Assembly (NCBI GenBank): GCA_016210045.1
Contig: JACQUX010000022.1
Coordinates: 1 to 64,000 of the forward strand
Direction: 5' to 3'
Length of the DNA stretch: 64,000 nucleotides
From: Deltaproteobacteria bacterium
GTDB lineage: Bacteria > UBA10199 > GCA-002796325 > JACPFF01
The translations under genes and the position numbers were made by a program. Position 1 is the first letter of the stretch. Every line of letters begins with the position of its first letter. The notes under the pieces were generated by a model. The model saw only the letters and a list, made by a program, of their open reading frames with translations. It searched no databases and was not told where the DNA came from. Shown piece after piece: positions 43,025 to 51,399 of the stretch.

Positions 43025-43701
43025 CCATACGCCCCGACCAACTTCACAAAACGGCAGTCGGTCAGGGTGTCTTGCGTAAATTGCGCGCCCTTTCGAGTCA
43101 CACGCAGGAGCGTCTGCGCCTCTGTGGAGCCGACCGGGATCACCAAGCGTCCGCCGTCGGCCAGTTGCGCCAAAAAGGCTTGCGGGATCTCCGGCCCGCC
43201 CGCCGTCACGATAATCGCGTCGAATGGTGCAGCCTCGGGCCAGCCAACGGTGCCATCGCCGATACGAAGCGAAAAATTGACCAGCCCGAGATCGTACAAC
43301 ACGCGCCGCGCCCGATGCGAAAGCGTGGCAATGCGTTCGATGGAATAGACTTCACGAGCCAGGCTGCAGAGCACCGCCGTTTGATAACCGCATCCGGTCC
43401 CGATCTCCAAGACCCGTTCGGTCCCCGTCAGCCGCAACTGCGCGGTCATATAACCGACGATGAACGGTTGCGAGATCGTCTGCCCTTCGCCGATCGTCAA
43501 CGGGCGATCGGAGTAGGCCTGGTCCCACAACCCCTCTTCGACAAAGAGATGGCGCGGCACCTTGCCGATGACCGAAAGCACGCGCGGATCGCGCACCCCA
43601 CGCCGTTCCAATTGTTCGCGGACCATGCGGCGGCGCGCCACATGCAGTCCCTGTTGTCGCGCAGATAATCCGCCCTGATGAAAGCGATCGCGTCCCGGCA
43701 T
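43012..43701 (-). CDS. pcm: Protein-L-isoaspartate O-methyltransferase
   Basis: A 229-residue repair enzyme that methylates isoaspartyl residues in aged proteins. VLEIGTGCGYQTAVLC is the SAM-binding motif I; QAYSDRPLTIGEGQTISQP is the family signature near the isoaspartate site; DAIIVTAGGPEIPQAF follows. The ATG at 43701 fits homologue length; the frame is open further upstream but overlaps the M48 protease. Translation is coupled to nlpD. Confidence 0.93.
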   Translation of the reverse strand: MPGRDRFHQGGLSARQQGLHVARRRMVREQLERRGVRDPRVLSVIGKVPRHLFVEEGLWDQAYSDRPLTIGEGQTISQPFIVGYMTAQLRLTGTERVLEIGTGCGYQTAVLCSLAREVYSIERIATLSHRARRVLYDLGLVNFSLRIGDGTVGWPEAAPFDAIIVTAGGPEIPQAFLAQLADGGRLVIPVGSTEAQTLLRVTRKGAQFTQDTLTDCRFVKLVGAYGWRS

Positions 43702-43742
43702 TGTGCCGCGTATCGCAGATCGTGTGGGTTGGGGCAAGCCTG

Positions 43743-44465
43743 CTACTTCGTCGCGCGATAAATTTCCATCGCCTCGCGAAGATTCTGGCGCAGCGCTTGG
43801 GCGCGTTGGTGACCGGTCGGATGCGACGCGAACGTCTGTTGCCATTCGCGCGTATAGCGTGAAATTGGGCGGTGCGAATGCTGATGCCCTCGCGCCTCAC
43901 GAATCGCTTGGCGACTGAAGACGCGAATCATGGTCTTGGGATTATAGCCGGCCCGCGCCATGTAAATCATCCCGCGGTAATCGGCCTCGATCTCATATTC
44001 GGCATGGCGCGGCCGCTCGCCGCCCTTTTCGCGGCGCGCCCAGTGGCGTTTCGCGGCGTGTGCGACCTCGTGCGCCACAATGGAAGCAAGCTCGTCTTCT
44101 TTGTCTTTGCGGACAAACCCCTTTTTCTTGTCCCAAATCCCTTCGAACATGATGATCTTGCCGCCCGGGTAACACCCGGCATTGGCAATCGAGGACGGCA
44201 CAACATGAATTTCATAGGGAAGCGCCGGCAAGTCAGAGACCGCGGCGACCCGATGGAGGATCCCCTGAACCCGCGCCACCATCTCCGGGTCGGCAGCCCG
44301 CTCCGATGCCATCAGCTTCAAACTGCGCTGTAACGCCTCTTTTCCGACTTCCACATCCTCGGAGATCGGCGGAAGGGCATGCGCCCCCGCAGCGTGCGCG
44401 ACCGACGCCAGCAGCGCGAATGCGACGGTCAGAAGAACGAGGGTCCCACGTGACTTTGACTCCAT
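43743..44465 (-). CDS. Exported M48-family zinc metalloprotease
   Basis: A 240-residue protein with a signal peptide (about residues 1-26, ending AHA) and the zinc motif HEVAHAAKRH, with the third ligand Glu probably in YEIEADYRGM. This is the BepA/LoiP/YggG type, periplasmic proteases acting on misfolded outer-membrane proteins. The ATG at 44465 has GGGAGG 7 bp upstream. It precedes pcm by 41 bp, so the two may be co-transcribed. Confidence 0.87.
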   Translation of the reverse strand: MESKSRGTLVLLTVAFALLASVAHAAGAHALPPISEDVEVGKEALQRSLKLMASERAADPEMVARVQGILHRVAAVSDLPALPYEIHVVPSSIANAGCYPGGKIIMFEGIWDKKKGFVRKDKEDELASIVAHEVAHAAKRHWARREKGGERPRHAEYEIEADYRGMIYMARAGYNPKTMIRVFSRQAIREARGHQHSHRPISRYTREWQQTFASHPTGHQRAQALRQNLREAMEIYRATK

Positions 44466-44666
44466 AACCAACCTCCCAGTTATGTAGTCGTATAATCAAT
44501 TCCCGTGCCCTCCTGACGGCACTGTCCCGTTCAGACGGAGACCAGTCTATCTGTTGGAATCTGCTGATTGAATAGCACATCGCTGCGGCGAGCCCTGGAA
44601 AGGCCTAAGCCTGCGACTGGGGACCACACTCCCCAAAAGGGGCCTGCTAGGCCTCATTGGCGGACA

Positions 44667-45749
44667 TTAATTCATGAATTCACAACCGGCGGGGGCGTTT
44701 GGTTCTTTCAGCGCTTTACATTTCAATTTATGGATCGCGCCGACGCATTGGTCGAGCGTCGCTTGATTCACGGCCTTCGCCTTTTCCGGAAGACTGACGC
44801 ACATCTGTTCGGTCAACACGGATTTGCATTCGGAGGTGCTGCGTCCCCCGATGTCCGTTTTGCATGCGGTCATCCGATCACAGACGGCCGCGCTGATCGC
44901 ACTACAAATCGCATCGGGCATCAACCCTCCGGCGCCCGGTTTCGGCGGAACTTTTTTCTTGGGCGGTTCTTTTTTCGTCGTACGCGTTGCGGACTTGCCA
45001 TGGTCAATCCTGCGTTCCCGCACCACTGCTCCGTCTTTATAGACGATCTCCGCCACTAACCGCCGTGCATGGCGCGCACGCGCCGACTTTCCCTTGCGTG
45101 GCGTAGAGACCGCGTCATAAGAACGCTCTACTCCAGTAAAGCCACTATACTCATCTCCGCGACACTCTCCCACCCGCTCTCGGTATTCACTTCGATCAAT
45201 ACACCGCCCATCAAGCTTATTCGCGCGCCACGTTCGCAAGCGTGCTAATTTTCCATTGCTGACGACCAACTCTTTGCCATGCAACTTCCCCGCGACATAA
45301 TGCCGACTGCGCCGCTCCGTGCGATTGCCGTACTGGGAAAACTGTTCATCCAACCCGTTTTTTTCTCCCACATGATAAGTCGTGCGGCGATACCCGTTCG
45401 GCTCCACGATCCGAACCGTGCCTTCGACTAAATATCCGCGATACGGATAGTAGCTGATCGTTTGCGAGTCTTCATGTTCGCACCGGACGACGCCGTCTTT
45501 GCGGTTGCCCTCACAGCGTTCGCCTTGGCTATCGAGTTTGAGTTGCCCCCCTTGTACCCACTCCTCTTTCGTGAGTTGGCCATCGGGATCATATGCGCGG
45601 AGAATTAGATCATCGCCGTCCGGACTCGCCGCAATTTCCAACCGCACCTGCCCGTTCCCATACAACGTCTGCACCGGCAATTGCACCCCCGCCCCCCACA
45701 CCAACGGCGAGACCAGCAGCACCAAGATGAATGAAATGATTTTTCCCAT
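44667..45749 (-). CDS. Exported MORN/YwqK-like repeat protein with Cys-rich C-terminus
   Basis: A 360-residue protein with a signal peptide (about residues 1-19, ending VWGAG). The N-terminal 240 residues hold YwqK/MORN-like beta-hairpin repeats (NGQVRLEIAASPDGDDLILRAYD, GYLVEGTVRIVEPNGYRRTTYH, GKLHGKELVVSNGKL). A basic linker (TKKEPPKKKVPPKP) leads to a C-terminal domain with about eight cysteines (AICSAISAAVCDRMTACK, CVGAIHKLKCKAL). Function is unknown. No clear ribosome-binding site is visible before the ATG. The 5' side carries a hairpin array. Confidence 0.65.
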   Translation of the reverse strand: MGKIISFILVLLVSPLVWGAGVQLPVQTLYGNGQVRLEIAASPDGDDLILRAYDPDGQLTKEEWVQGGQLKLDSQGERCEGNRKDGVVRCEHEDSQTISYYPYRGYLVEGTVRIVEPNGYRRTTYHVGEKNGLDEQFSQYGNRTERRSRHYVAGKLHGKELVVSNGKLARLRTWRANKLDGRCIDRSEYRERVGECRGDEYSGFTGVERSYDAVSTPRKGKSARARHARRLVAEIVYKDGAVVRERRIDHGKSATRTTKKEPPKKKVPPKPGAGGLMPDAICSAISAAVCDRMTACKTDIGGRSTSECKSVLTEQMCVSLPEKAKAVNQATLDQCVGAIHKLKCKALKEPNAPAGCEFMN

Positions 45750-45774
45750 AGAGAAAGTTCGTAACTCATGACCA

Positions 45775-45985
45775 GGTTGGCGAAGCCAACCCGTGGGCGC
45801 ATCAGCCGCTCTCCCATTCAAAGCCAACTGCCGGGCGCAGCCCGCAGTCGGCGCAAAGCGGCCCCCCCATTCAAGCGACGGATCCGGCTTTGCCGGTCCG
45901 TCGCGCGGGGGTATGGGGGGTATTGTAAATCGCCGCCCTAATGTAATGACCGAATAGCTCCTTCGGCGATTTACAGACCCCCCAT
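45775..45985. repeat. Array of four hairpins separated by CCCATTCA words
   Basis: Hairpins: GGTTGGC-GAA-GCCAACC (45775-45791), ACTGCCGGGC/GCCCGCAGT (45827-45848), GCGACGGA-CCGG/CCGG-TCCGTCGC (45875-45904), and a long one with 21-bp arms (45913-45985, ATGGGGGGT...TGTAAATCGCCG). CCCATTCAA, CCCATTCAA and CCCATTCTA fall between or after hairpins. It lies between the YwqK-like gene and the 3' end of tRNA-Pro and could serve as terminator or processing signal or be a mobile structured repeat. Confidence 0.6.
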
Positions 45986-45992
45986 TCTAATG

Positions 45993-46066
<74 letters not shown>

Positions 46067-46164
46067 AACCAATTTTCAAACCACGGGCCCCATGCATTCT
46101 GGGGCCCACCATCTGCCGCTCGTATAACGAGTGCATCAAAAAATGTCGAGGTTGGAGTCACCCA

Positions 46165-46782
46165 TTACGTGCGCAGCTCCTGCAGCAACCCCTGTAAATC
46201 GCTCTTCAGTTTGATCAGCAGTTTGCTCCGTTCGCCTTCATGAGGCGGATGGCTGCGCGCGGCCGGTGCAACAGGCGTGCGTCTCGCCGCACTCCCACCG
46301 CCACTCTCGCCGAGAATTGGGACCACGGGCCGAGTCGGAGTCCCGGGAATCACTCCTTCCGGCGGCGACGCCGTCAGGGCCGCTGCGGGAACCGCCACAT
46401 CGCCCGCGATCGACACCATTGGCGCCGCCGCTGCCGATGCTGCGACTGCGGCGACTGGCAGCGTTGGGGCCGGTGCGGTGTACAACTCCGCCTGTTCGCT
46501 GTTAGCGCCGTCGCGCGCGCCGCGGAGCAATTCGCGCAGCCGCTGCTTTGCGCCGTCGATCGTATAGCGCTCGTCGTACAACAGCTCACGAATCATCAAT
46601 AGGAGTTCCACATCGCGCCGCTTATAGAGCCGCTGTCCCGATTTGGATTTGGTGGGACGGATATCGGAGAACTCCGTCTCCCAATACCGCAACACATACG
46701 GCTTCACGCCGACGATGTCGCTCACTTCGCCGATGCGAAAATAGAGTTTATTGGGGACGGTGCGGCGGCGGGCTGCGGTCAT
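46165..46782 (-). CDS. MerR-family transcriptional regulator downstream of ihfA
   Basis: A 205-residue protein. The N-terminal winged helix [25 protein letters not shown] is followed by [16 protein letters not shown], typical of the conserved MerR regulator found after ihfA in many proteobacteria. An Ala/Pro-rich linker leads to a C-terminal helix ([16 protein letters not shown]). The effector is unknown; no metal-binding cysteines are present. AAGGAGT precedes the ATG. It is last in the translation operon. Confidence 0.88.
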   Translation of the reverse strand: MTAARRRTVPNKLYFRIGEVSDIVGVKPYVLRYWETEFSDIRPTKSKSGQRLYKRRDVELLLMIRELLYDERYTIDGAKQRLRELLRGARDGANSEQAELYTAPAPTLPVAAVAASAAAAPMVSIAGDVAVPAAALTASPPEGVIPGTPTRPVVPILGESGGGSAARRTPVAPAARSHPPHEGERSKLLIKLKSDLQGLLQELRT

Positions 46783-46807
46783 AAGAGACTCCTTCCGCTA
46801 TCAGCCA

Positions 46808-47104
46808 TCACTGATTGGCCGGTGCCTCGGCACGATTGAGGGCCTGCTTTAAGACTTGGCTCGGCCGGAACGTCAAGACCCGCCGTGCCGAAATTTCGAT
46901 CGCATCACCGGTCTGTGGATTACGTCCCACGCGCGAACGTTTTTGCCGCACTAAAAAATTGCCGAATCCACTGATCTTGATTTTTTCGCCCCGCTCGAGC
47001 GTTTCTTTCATCATGTCGAAGACGAGTTCGACGATTTCCGCCGACTCTTTCTTCGAAAACCCGACCTTTTCGTAAATCTGTTCGATGATTTCGGCCTTCG
47101 TCAT
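46808..47104 (-). CDS. ihfA: Integration host factor alpha subunit
   Basis: A 98-residue DNA-bending protein of the HU/IHF family. It begins TKAEIIEQIYEKVGFSKKES and contains GFGNFLVRQKRSRVGRNPQTG, the beta-arm region with the IHF/HU signature. IHF assists sigma-54 promoters by bending DNA; the window carries a sigma-54 activator and promoter. GGAGGGGG precedes the start. It lies between pheT and merR, its usual site. Confidence 0.93.
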   Translation of the reverse strand: MTKAEIIEQIYEKVGFSKKESAEIVELVFDMMKETLERGEKIKISGFGNFLVRQKRSRVGRNPQTGDAIEISARRVLTFRPSQVLKQALNRAEAPANQ

Positions 47105-47127
47105 AAGCCCCCTCCGTCGTCCTCGAG

Positions 47128-49182
47128 TTATGTCCCCCGCACTTCGATACCGAGCCGAGCTGCCAACCCACTCACGATCCGCTCATGCACAGCGACCACT
47201 TCAGCGTCCGTCAGCGTACGCTGAGGATGCCGATAGAATACGGCAAACGTCAAGCTCTTCTTTCCAGGTGGGAGACGATCTCCCTGATAGACATCAAAAA
47301 TTTTGGTCTGCATTAAGAGCGGCTCGCGCAACTCACTGATGGTATCGAGCACGCGCTGCGCGGGGAGGTCGCGATCGACGAGCAGCGAGAGGTCCCGCCG
47401 CACGCCGGGGAAACGATTGATCGGTTGATAGTGGGGGCTGTGGGCGGATGCCCAAGCGGCCAAGCGATCGGCGTCGAGTTCGAACAGAACCACGGGCGTT
47501 TTCAGTGCGTACTGTTGCAATAACATGGGATGTAATTCTCCACACCACCCACACAACTCACCGTCCGACTCCACCGCAAACGCCCGCCCGGGATGTAAAA
47601 ACGCCGGAACGCCCTTGTTCCCACACTGCACGAGCCGGCCCCCACTCCACTGGCATATCGCCTCGACGACACCCTTGGCGTCGAAGCAATCTACCATATC
47701 CCGCGACTGGCTCCAACCCCAAGTATGCCGTTCCCCGGCCAAAATTCCGCCTAGATGAAGCCGCTCGCGGGCGGCAGCCCCTTCCTGCCAATAGACATGA
47801 CGGAGTTCAAAGAGGCGCACGTGGCGCGCGCCATGGCGCACATTGCGCTCGACGGCCTCGACCAGACCACCGGCCAATGTAGTGCGCAACAGCGCTGGTT
47901 CCTCGCCTAACGGATTCCCAATGGCGATCGGCTCCCGTCCCGGCACCACGAAGCGCGCGACGGTCGCGGCGGGGACGAACGCATAGTGCACCGCTTCGCT
48001 GAATCCCTGGGCCCGCAACCGTTCCCGGCACTGGGCCGCCCACGCAGCATGGATCGGATGGTGCGGCACCGCCACCGCCGCGCGCGGCAATGCGGCCGGA
48101 ATGTGGTCGTATCCATACAGCCGCGCCACTTCTTCGACGAGATCGATCGGCCGCGTCAGGTCGGGGCGCGCCGTCGGAACGGTCACATGCCAGCCGTCGG
48201 GGACCGACGCCACTTCACATCCGATCGCCGTCAACAGCGTCGTGACTTGGCCGGCGGCAATGCTGACGCCCAAGACGCGTTCCAATTCACGCGCGGGCAA
48301 CAGCAATGTCATGGCGGATATCGGTTGCGGGTAACAATCGATCCACTCGCCCACGACACGGCCACCGGCCCACGCGGCGATCAGTGTCGCGACGCGCTGT
48401 AATGCGCGCAGCACGCCGTTCGGGTCGACGCCCCGTTCGAAACGTTTCGAGGATTCCGTGCTCAAGCCGAGCCGGCGACTGGTGCGCCGGATGCCGGTCG
48501 GCGCAAAATACGCGCTTTCGAGCACCACGCGCGTCGTGTCGCTCTGAATTTCGGAGTTCGCCCCGCCCATCACGCCGGCGAGTGCAATGGGACGCGCCGC
48601 ATCGCAGATCAACAAGTCGTCCGGCAGCAACGCGCGCTCGACGCCATCCAGCGTCTTGAACGTGGTCGCTGCGCCAGCGGTGCGGATCGTGATGGCGTGT
48701 CCTTCCACGAAGCGCGCGTCGAACGCGTGCAATGGTTGACCGTATTCCAGCATCACATAGTTCGTGGCATCGACGACGTTATTGATCGGGCGCACGCCGG
48801 CGGCCTGCAATCGAGCCTGGACCGCAGCCGGCGACGGCCCGACCCGCACGCCGTTCATCACGACCGCCGTGTATCGCGGACACCGCACCGGATCCGTTAA
48901 TTGGACTTGGAGATGCGTGTCTGCGCCGGTCGTGGTCGGCTCGGGCTCGTCGGGCATCGTGCAGGCGCGTGCAAACCCCGCGTGGACTTCACGCGCCATG
49001 CCGCGCACGCTGAGCGCATCGGGACGATTCGGCGTCACGGCGAATTCCAGTACCGTCTCGTCCCCGTCGACATGCAGCGCTTCGAGCTCGAAACCGACCA
49101 TCGTGAGGCGTTCCCCCACGGCTTCGGGAGATAAGCCTTTCGTGTCGACGAATTCACTGAGCCAACCCAACGGCACGCGCAT
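47128..49182 (-). CDS. pheT: Phenylalanyl-tRNA synthetase beta chain, short form without tRNA-binding domain
   Basis: Forms the alpha2-beta2 enzyme with PheS. The 684-residue chain is about 110 shorter than the usual 790-800. After the N-terminal MRVPLGWLSEFVDTKGLS...VGFELEALH it passes directly to LEFAVTPNRPDALSVRGMAREV, so the EMAP/OB-type tRNA-binding domain normally inserted here (about residues 40-150) is absent. The B3/B4 editing domain, catalytic-like core (RPDLTRPIDLVEEVARLYGYDHIP) and anticodon-binding C-terminus (FPGVRRDLSLLV...RTLTDAEV) remain. It starts 15 bp after pheS. Confidence 0.93.
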   Translation of the reverse strand: MRVPLGWLSEFVDTKGLSPEAVGERLTMVGFELEALHVDGDETVLEFAVTPNRPDALSVRGMAREVHAGFARACTMPDEPEPTTTGADTHLQVQLTDPVRCPRYTAVVMNGVRVGPSPAAVQARLQAAGVRPINNVVDATNYVMLEYGQPLHAFDARFVEGHAITIRTAGAATTFKTLDGVERALLPDDLLICDAARPIALAGVMGGANSEIQSDTTRVVLESAYFAPTGIRRTSRRLGLSTESSKRFERGVDPNGVLRALQRVATLIAAWAGGRVVGEWIDCYPQPISAMTLLLPARELERVLGVSIAAGQVTTLLTAIGCEVASVPDGWHVTVPTARPDLTRPIDLVEEVARLYGYDHIPAALPRAAVAVPHHPIHAAWAAQCRERLRAQGFSEAVHYAFVPAATVARFVVPGREPIAIGNPLGEEPALLRTTLAGGLVEAVERNVRHGARHVRLFELRHVYWQEGAAARERLHLGGILAGERHTWGWSQSRDMVDCFDAKGVVEAICQWSGGRLVQCGNKGVPAFLHPGRAFAVESDGELCGWCGELHPMLLQQYALKTPVVLFELDADRLAAWASAHSPHYQPINRFPGVRRDLSLLVDRDLPAQRVLDTISELREPLLMQTKIFDVYQGDRLPPGKKSLTFAVFYRHPQRTLTDAEVVAVHERIVSGLAARLGIEVRGT

Positions 49183-49197
49183 AGGGAATCACTTTAT

Positions 49198-50256
49198 TCA
49201 AATAAACTGCGACAAAAAACGCAGATCGCTGTCAAAAAAGAATCGGATATCGTCCACGCCGTGCAGCAACATCGCAATCCGCTCCACGCCGACGCCGAAC
49301 GCGAAGCCCGTCACTTGCGTCGGGTCATAGCCGACGGCCGTGAAGACGGCGGGATCGACCATGCCGCAACCCAAGACTTCCATCCAGCCGGTGACCGCGT
49401 CGCCCGCGCGCGCGAAACGCATGCCATTCGCGTCGCGGAGGTAGCCGAGATCCATCTCGGCGGAGGGCTCGGTGAATGGAAAGAAACTGGGACGAAATCG
49501 GGTCTGCACGGCATCGCCAAACAGCTGTTCCACAAACAGCTGCAGCATCCCCTTCAGGTGTCGGAAAGTCACGTCGGTATCGACATACAGGCCTTCGACT
49601 TGGTGAAACATCGGCGAATGCGTGACGTCGGCGTCACGTCGATAGACCGCGCCGGGCGCGATCAGGCGCAGTGGCGGCGGATGGGATTGCATCACACGGA
49701 CTTGGACCGGAGACGTATGGGTCCGCAACAGCAACGGTGCGGCCCCGGACTGCAACGGCTGCAAATAAAAGGTGTCTTGCATGTCCCGCGCCGGGTGATC
49801 AGCTGGCATATTGAGGGCTTCGAAGTTGTGATATTCCGTTTCGACTTCCGGCCCTTCATAGGTCGAAAATCCGAGGCAACGGAAAATGCCGACGATCCGC
49901 TCCATCGTGGTGCTGATCGGGTGCGGATAGCCGGCCGGCGTGGGCGCGCGTCCCGGTAACGAGACATCCATGCGGTCGCCTAATGCTTCCGCCAAATGAC
50001 CGGCCTGCAGTGTGGAGTGGACGCGTTCGATTTCCGCTTCGAGCAGCGCCTTGACCGCATTGGCCCGCTGCCCAACGATCGGACGCTCTTCCGGCGTGCA
50101 CTCGCCCAACCGTTTTAACACGGCCGTCAGCCCGCCTTTGCGTCCTAAGAATTGGACGCGCACCGCCTGCAGGCACGCCTCGTCCCGCACCTCCGCCAAC
50201 GCCGTCCGCGCGGCAGACTCCAGGCCATTCAGCTCCTGCAACAGTGCGTGACTCAT
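49198..50256 (-). CDS. pheS: Phenylalanyl-tRNA synthetase alpha chain
   Basis: A 352-residue catalytic subunit. Coiled-coil N-terminus, then motif 2 (YRRDADVTHSPMFHQVEGLYVD), the substrate-pocket segment FFPFTEPSAEMDL and motif 3 (GFAFGVGVERIAMLLHG). The ATG overlaps the rplT stop by 4 bp (ATGA). Confidence 0.97.
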   Translation of the reverse strand: MSHALLQELNGLESAARTALAEVRDEACLQAVRVQFLGRKGGLTAVLKRLGECTPEERPIVGQRANAVKALLEAEIERVHSTLQAGHLAEALGDRMDVSLPGRAPTPAGYPHPISTTMERIVGIFRCLGFSTYEGPEVETEYHNFEALNMPADHPARDMQDTFYLQPLQSGAAPLLLRTHTSPVQVRVMQSHPPPLRLIAPGAVYRRDADVTHSPMFHQVEGLYVDTDVTFRHLKGMLQLFVEQLFGDAVQTRFRPSFFPFTEPSAEMDLGYLRDANGMRFARAGDAVTGWMEVLGCGMVDPAVFTAVGYDPTQVTGFAFGVGVERIAMLLHGVDDIRFFFDSDLRFLSQFI

Positions 50257-50609
50257 GCGGCGTGTTGTCCGGCAAGCGTCGCCAGCTTCGCGAAGTCTTG
50301 CGGGTCACACACGGCCAGCTCCGCCAAGACCTTGCGATCCAGCACGACACCCGCCTTTTTCAGACCGTTCATGAAACGGCTGTAGGAAATATCATGCAGC
50401 TTGCTGGCCGCACCGATCCGCGTCTGCCACAACCCACGCATATCGCGTTTCTTCACGCGGCGATGCTTGTACGCATAGGCCAACGCGCGATCGACGGCCT
50501 CTTGCGCGGTACGGATCAATTTACTCCGCGCACCGACAAAGCCCTCGGCCCGTTTCAAGACCTTCTTGCGCCGCGCGCGCGCCTTAGTCCCACGTTTTGC
50601 TCGTGCCAT
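50253..50609 (-). CDS. rplT: 50S ribosomal protein L20
   Basis: A 118-residue assembly protein binding 23S rRNA, with the basic N-terminus ARAKRGTKARARRKKVLKRAEGF. In many bacteria it represses its own operon through leader RNA. GAGGGAGGGAAT precedes the ATG. Confidence 0.97.
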   Translation of the reverse strand: MARAKRGTKARARRKKVLKRAEGFVGARSKLIRTAQEAVDRALAYAYKHRRVKKRDMRGLWQTRIGAASKLHDISYSRFMNGLKKAGVVLDRKVLAELAVCDPQDFAKLATLAGQHAA

Positions 50610-50634
50610 ATTCCCTCCCTCTCGCAGTCCTTAA

Positions 50635-50832
50635 CTAACCATACGGTAACAATCGCTTCATCTCAGCGACGTCCGCCTCGTGCACGTAGGCTGGCGTGCG
50701 CAACGCCCGCATCTGCCGCGCTGCCTTATGGCTCAACAAGTGGCGTCGCTTGGCCTGCCCGCGTTTCACCTTGCCGCTCTTTGTGACTTTAAATCGCTTC
50801 TTTGCCCCACTATGCGTCTTTAATTTTGGCAT
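50635..50832 (-). CDS. rpmI: 50S ribosomal protein L35
   Basis: A 65-residue basic protein beginning PKLKTHSGAKKRFKVT. Three consecutive ATG codons lie at 50838, 50835 and 50832; the third is chosen because it gives normal spacing from AAGGAG and the standard N-terminus. It lies 10 bp after infC. Confidence 0.95.
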   Translation of the reverse strand: MPKLKTHSGAKKRFKVTKSGKVKRGQAKRRHLLSHKAARQMRALRTPAYVHEADVAEMKRLLPYG

Positions 50833-50842
50833 CATCATCTCC

Positions 50843-51373
50843 TTACGCTGACTTCTGCTTCATCGGTTGCAACACCGTGGAAAGGAACCGCCCCTCAAAC
50901 CGCGGCGTCTGCTCCGGCGCGCCCAACTCGGCCACCCCGGTAATCACGCGCTGCAACATCTTTTGGCCCAAATCCTTGTGCGCCATTTCGCGCCCGCGGA
51001 ACTGGATGGTCACTTTCGCCTTATGCCCTTGAGTCAGAAACTCGCGAATCCGTTTCAGCTTCACTTCCAGGTCATGCACGCCAGTCGAAGGACGCAACTT
51101 GATTTCCTTCACCAACGCCACGAACTGATGCTTCCGCGCCTCGTGGGCCTTCTTCGCTTGCTCGTACTTCCACTTACCCACATCCATGATCTTACAGACC
51201 GGTGGACGCGCGGTCGGCGAGATTTCGACCAAGTCGAGCCCGATATCCTCGGCCAACTTCAGCGCATCGGCGGTCTGAAAAACCCCCAGTTGCTCGCCCT
51301 CGGCCCCGATCAAACGCACTTCCGGGACACGGATCCGTCGATTGGTTCGCAATTCCGGTTTACGTGGTTGAAT
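50843..51373 (-). CDS. infC: Translation initiation factor IF-3, probable AUU start
   Basis: A 176-residue IF-3 with N-domain RRIRVPEVRLIGAEGEQLGV and C-domain VKEIKLRPSTGVHDLEVKLKRIREFL. No ATG or GTG exists in frame near the start. ATT at 51371-51373 lies 5 bp after GGAGGT and gives IQPRKPELRTNRR; TTG at 51352 is an alternative without ribosome-binding site. An AUU start is the basis of IF-3 autoregulation in E. coli and is widely conserved. It follows thrS, as usual. Confidence 0.9.
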   Translation of the reverse strand: MQPRKPELRTNRRIRVPEVRLIGAEGEQLGVFQTADALKLAEDIGLDLVEISPTARPPVCKIMDVGKWKYEQAKKAHEARKHQFVALVKEIKLRPSTGVHDLEVKLKRIREFLTQGHKAKVTIQFRGREMAHKDLGQKMLQRVITGVAELGAPEQTPRFEGRFLSTVLQPMKQKSA

Positions 51374-51399
51374 GAGCCACCTCCTCTGTTGTGCGCTGC

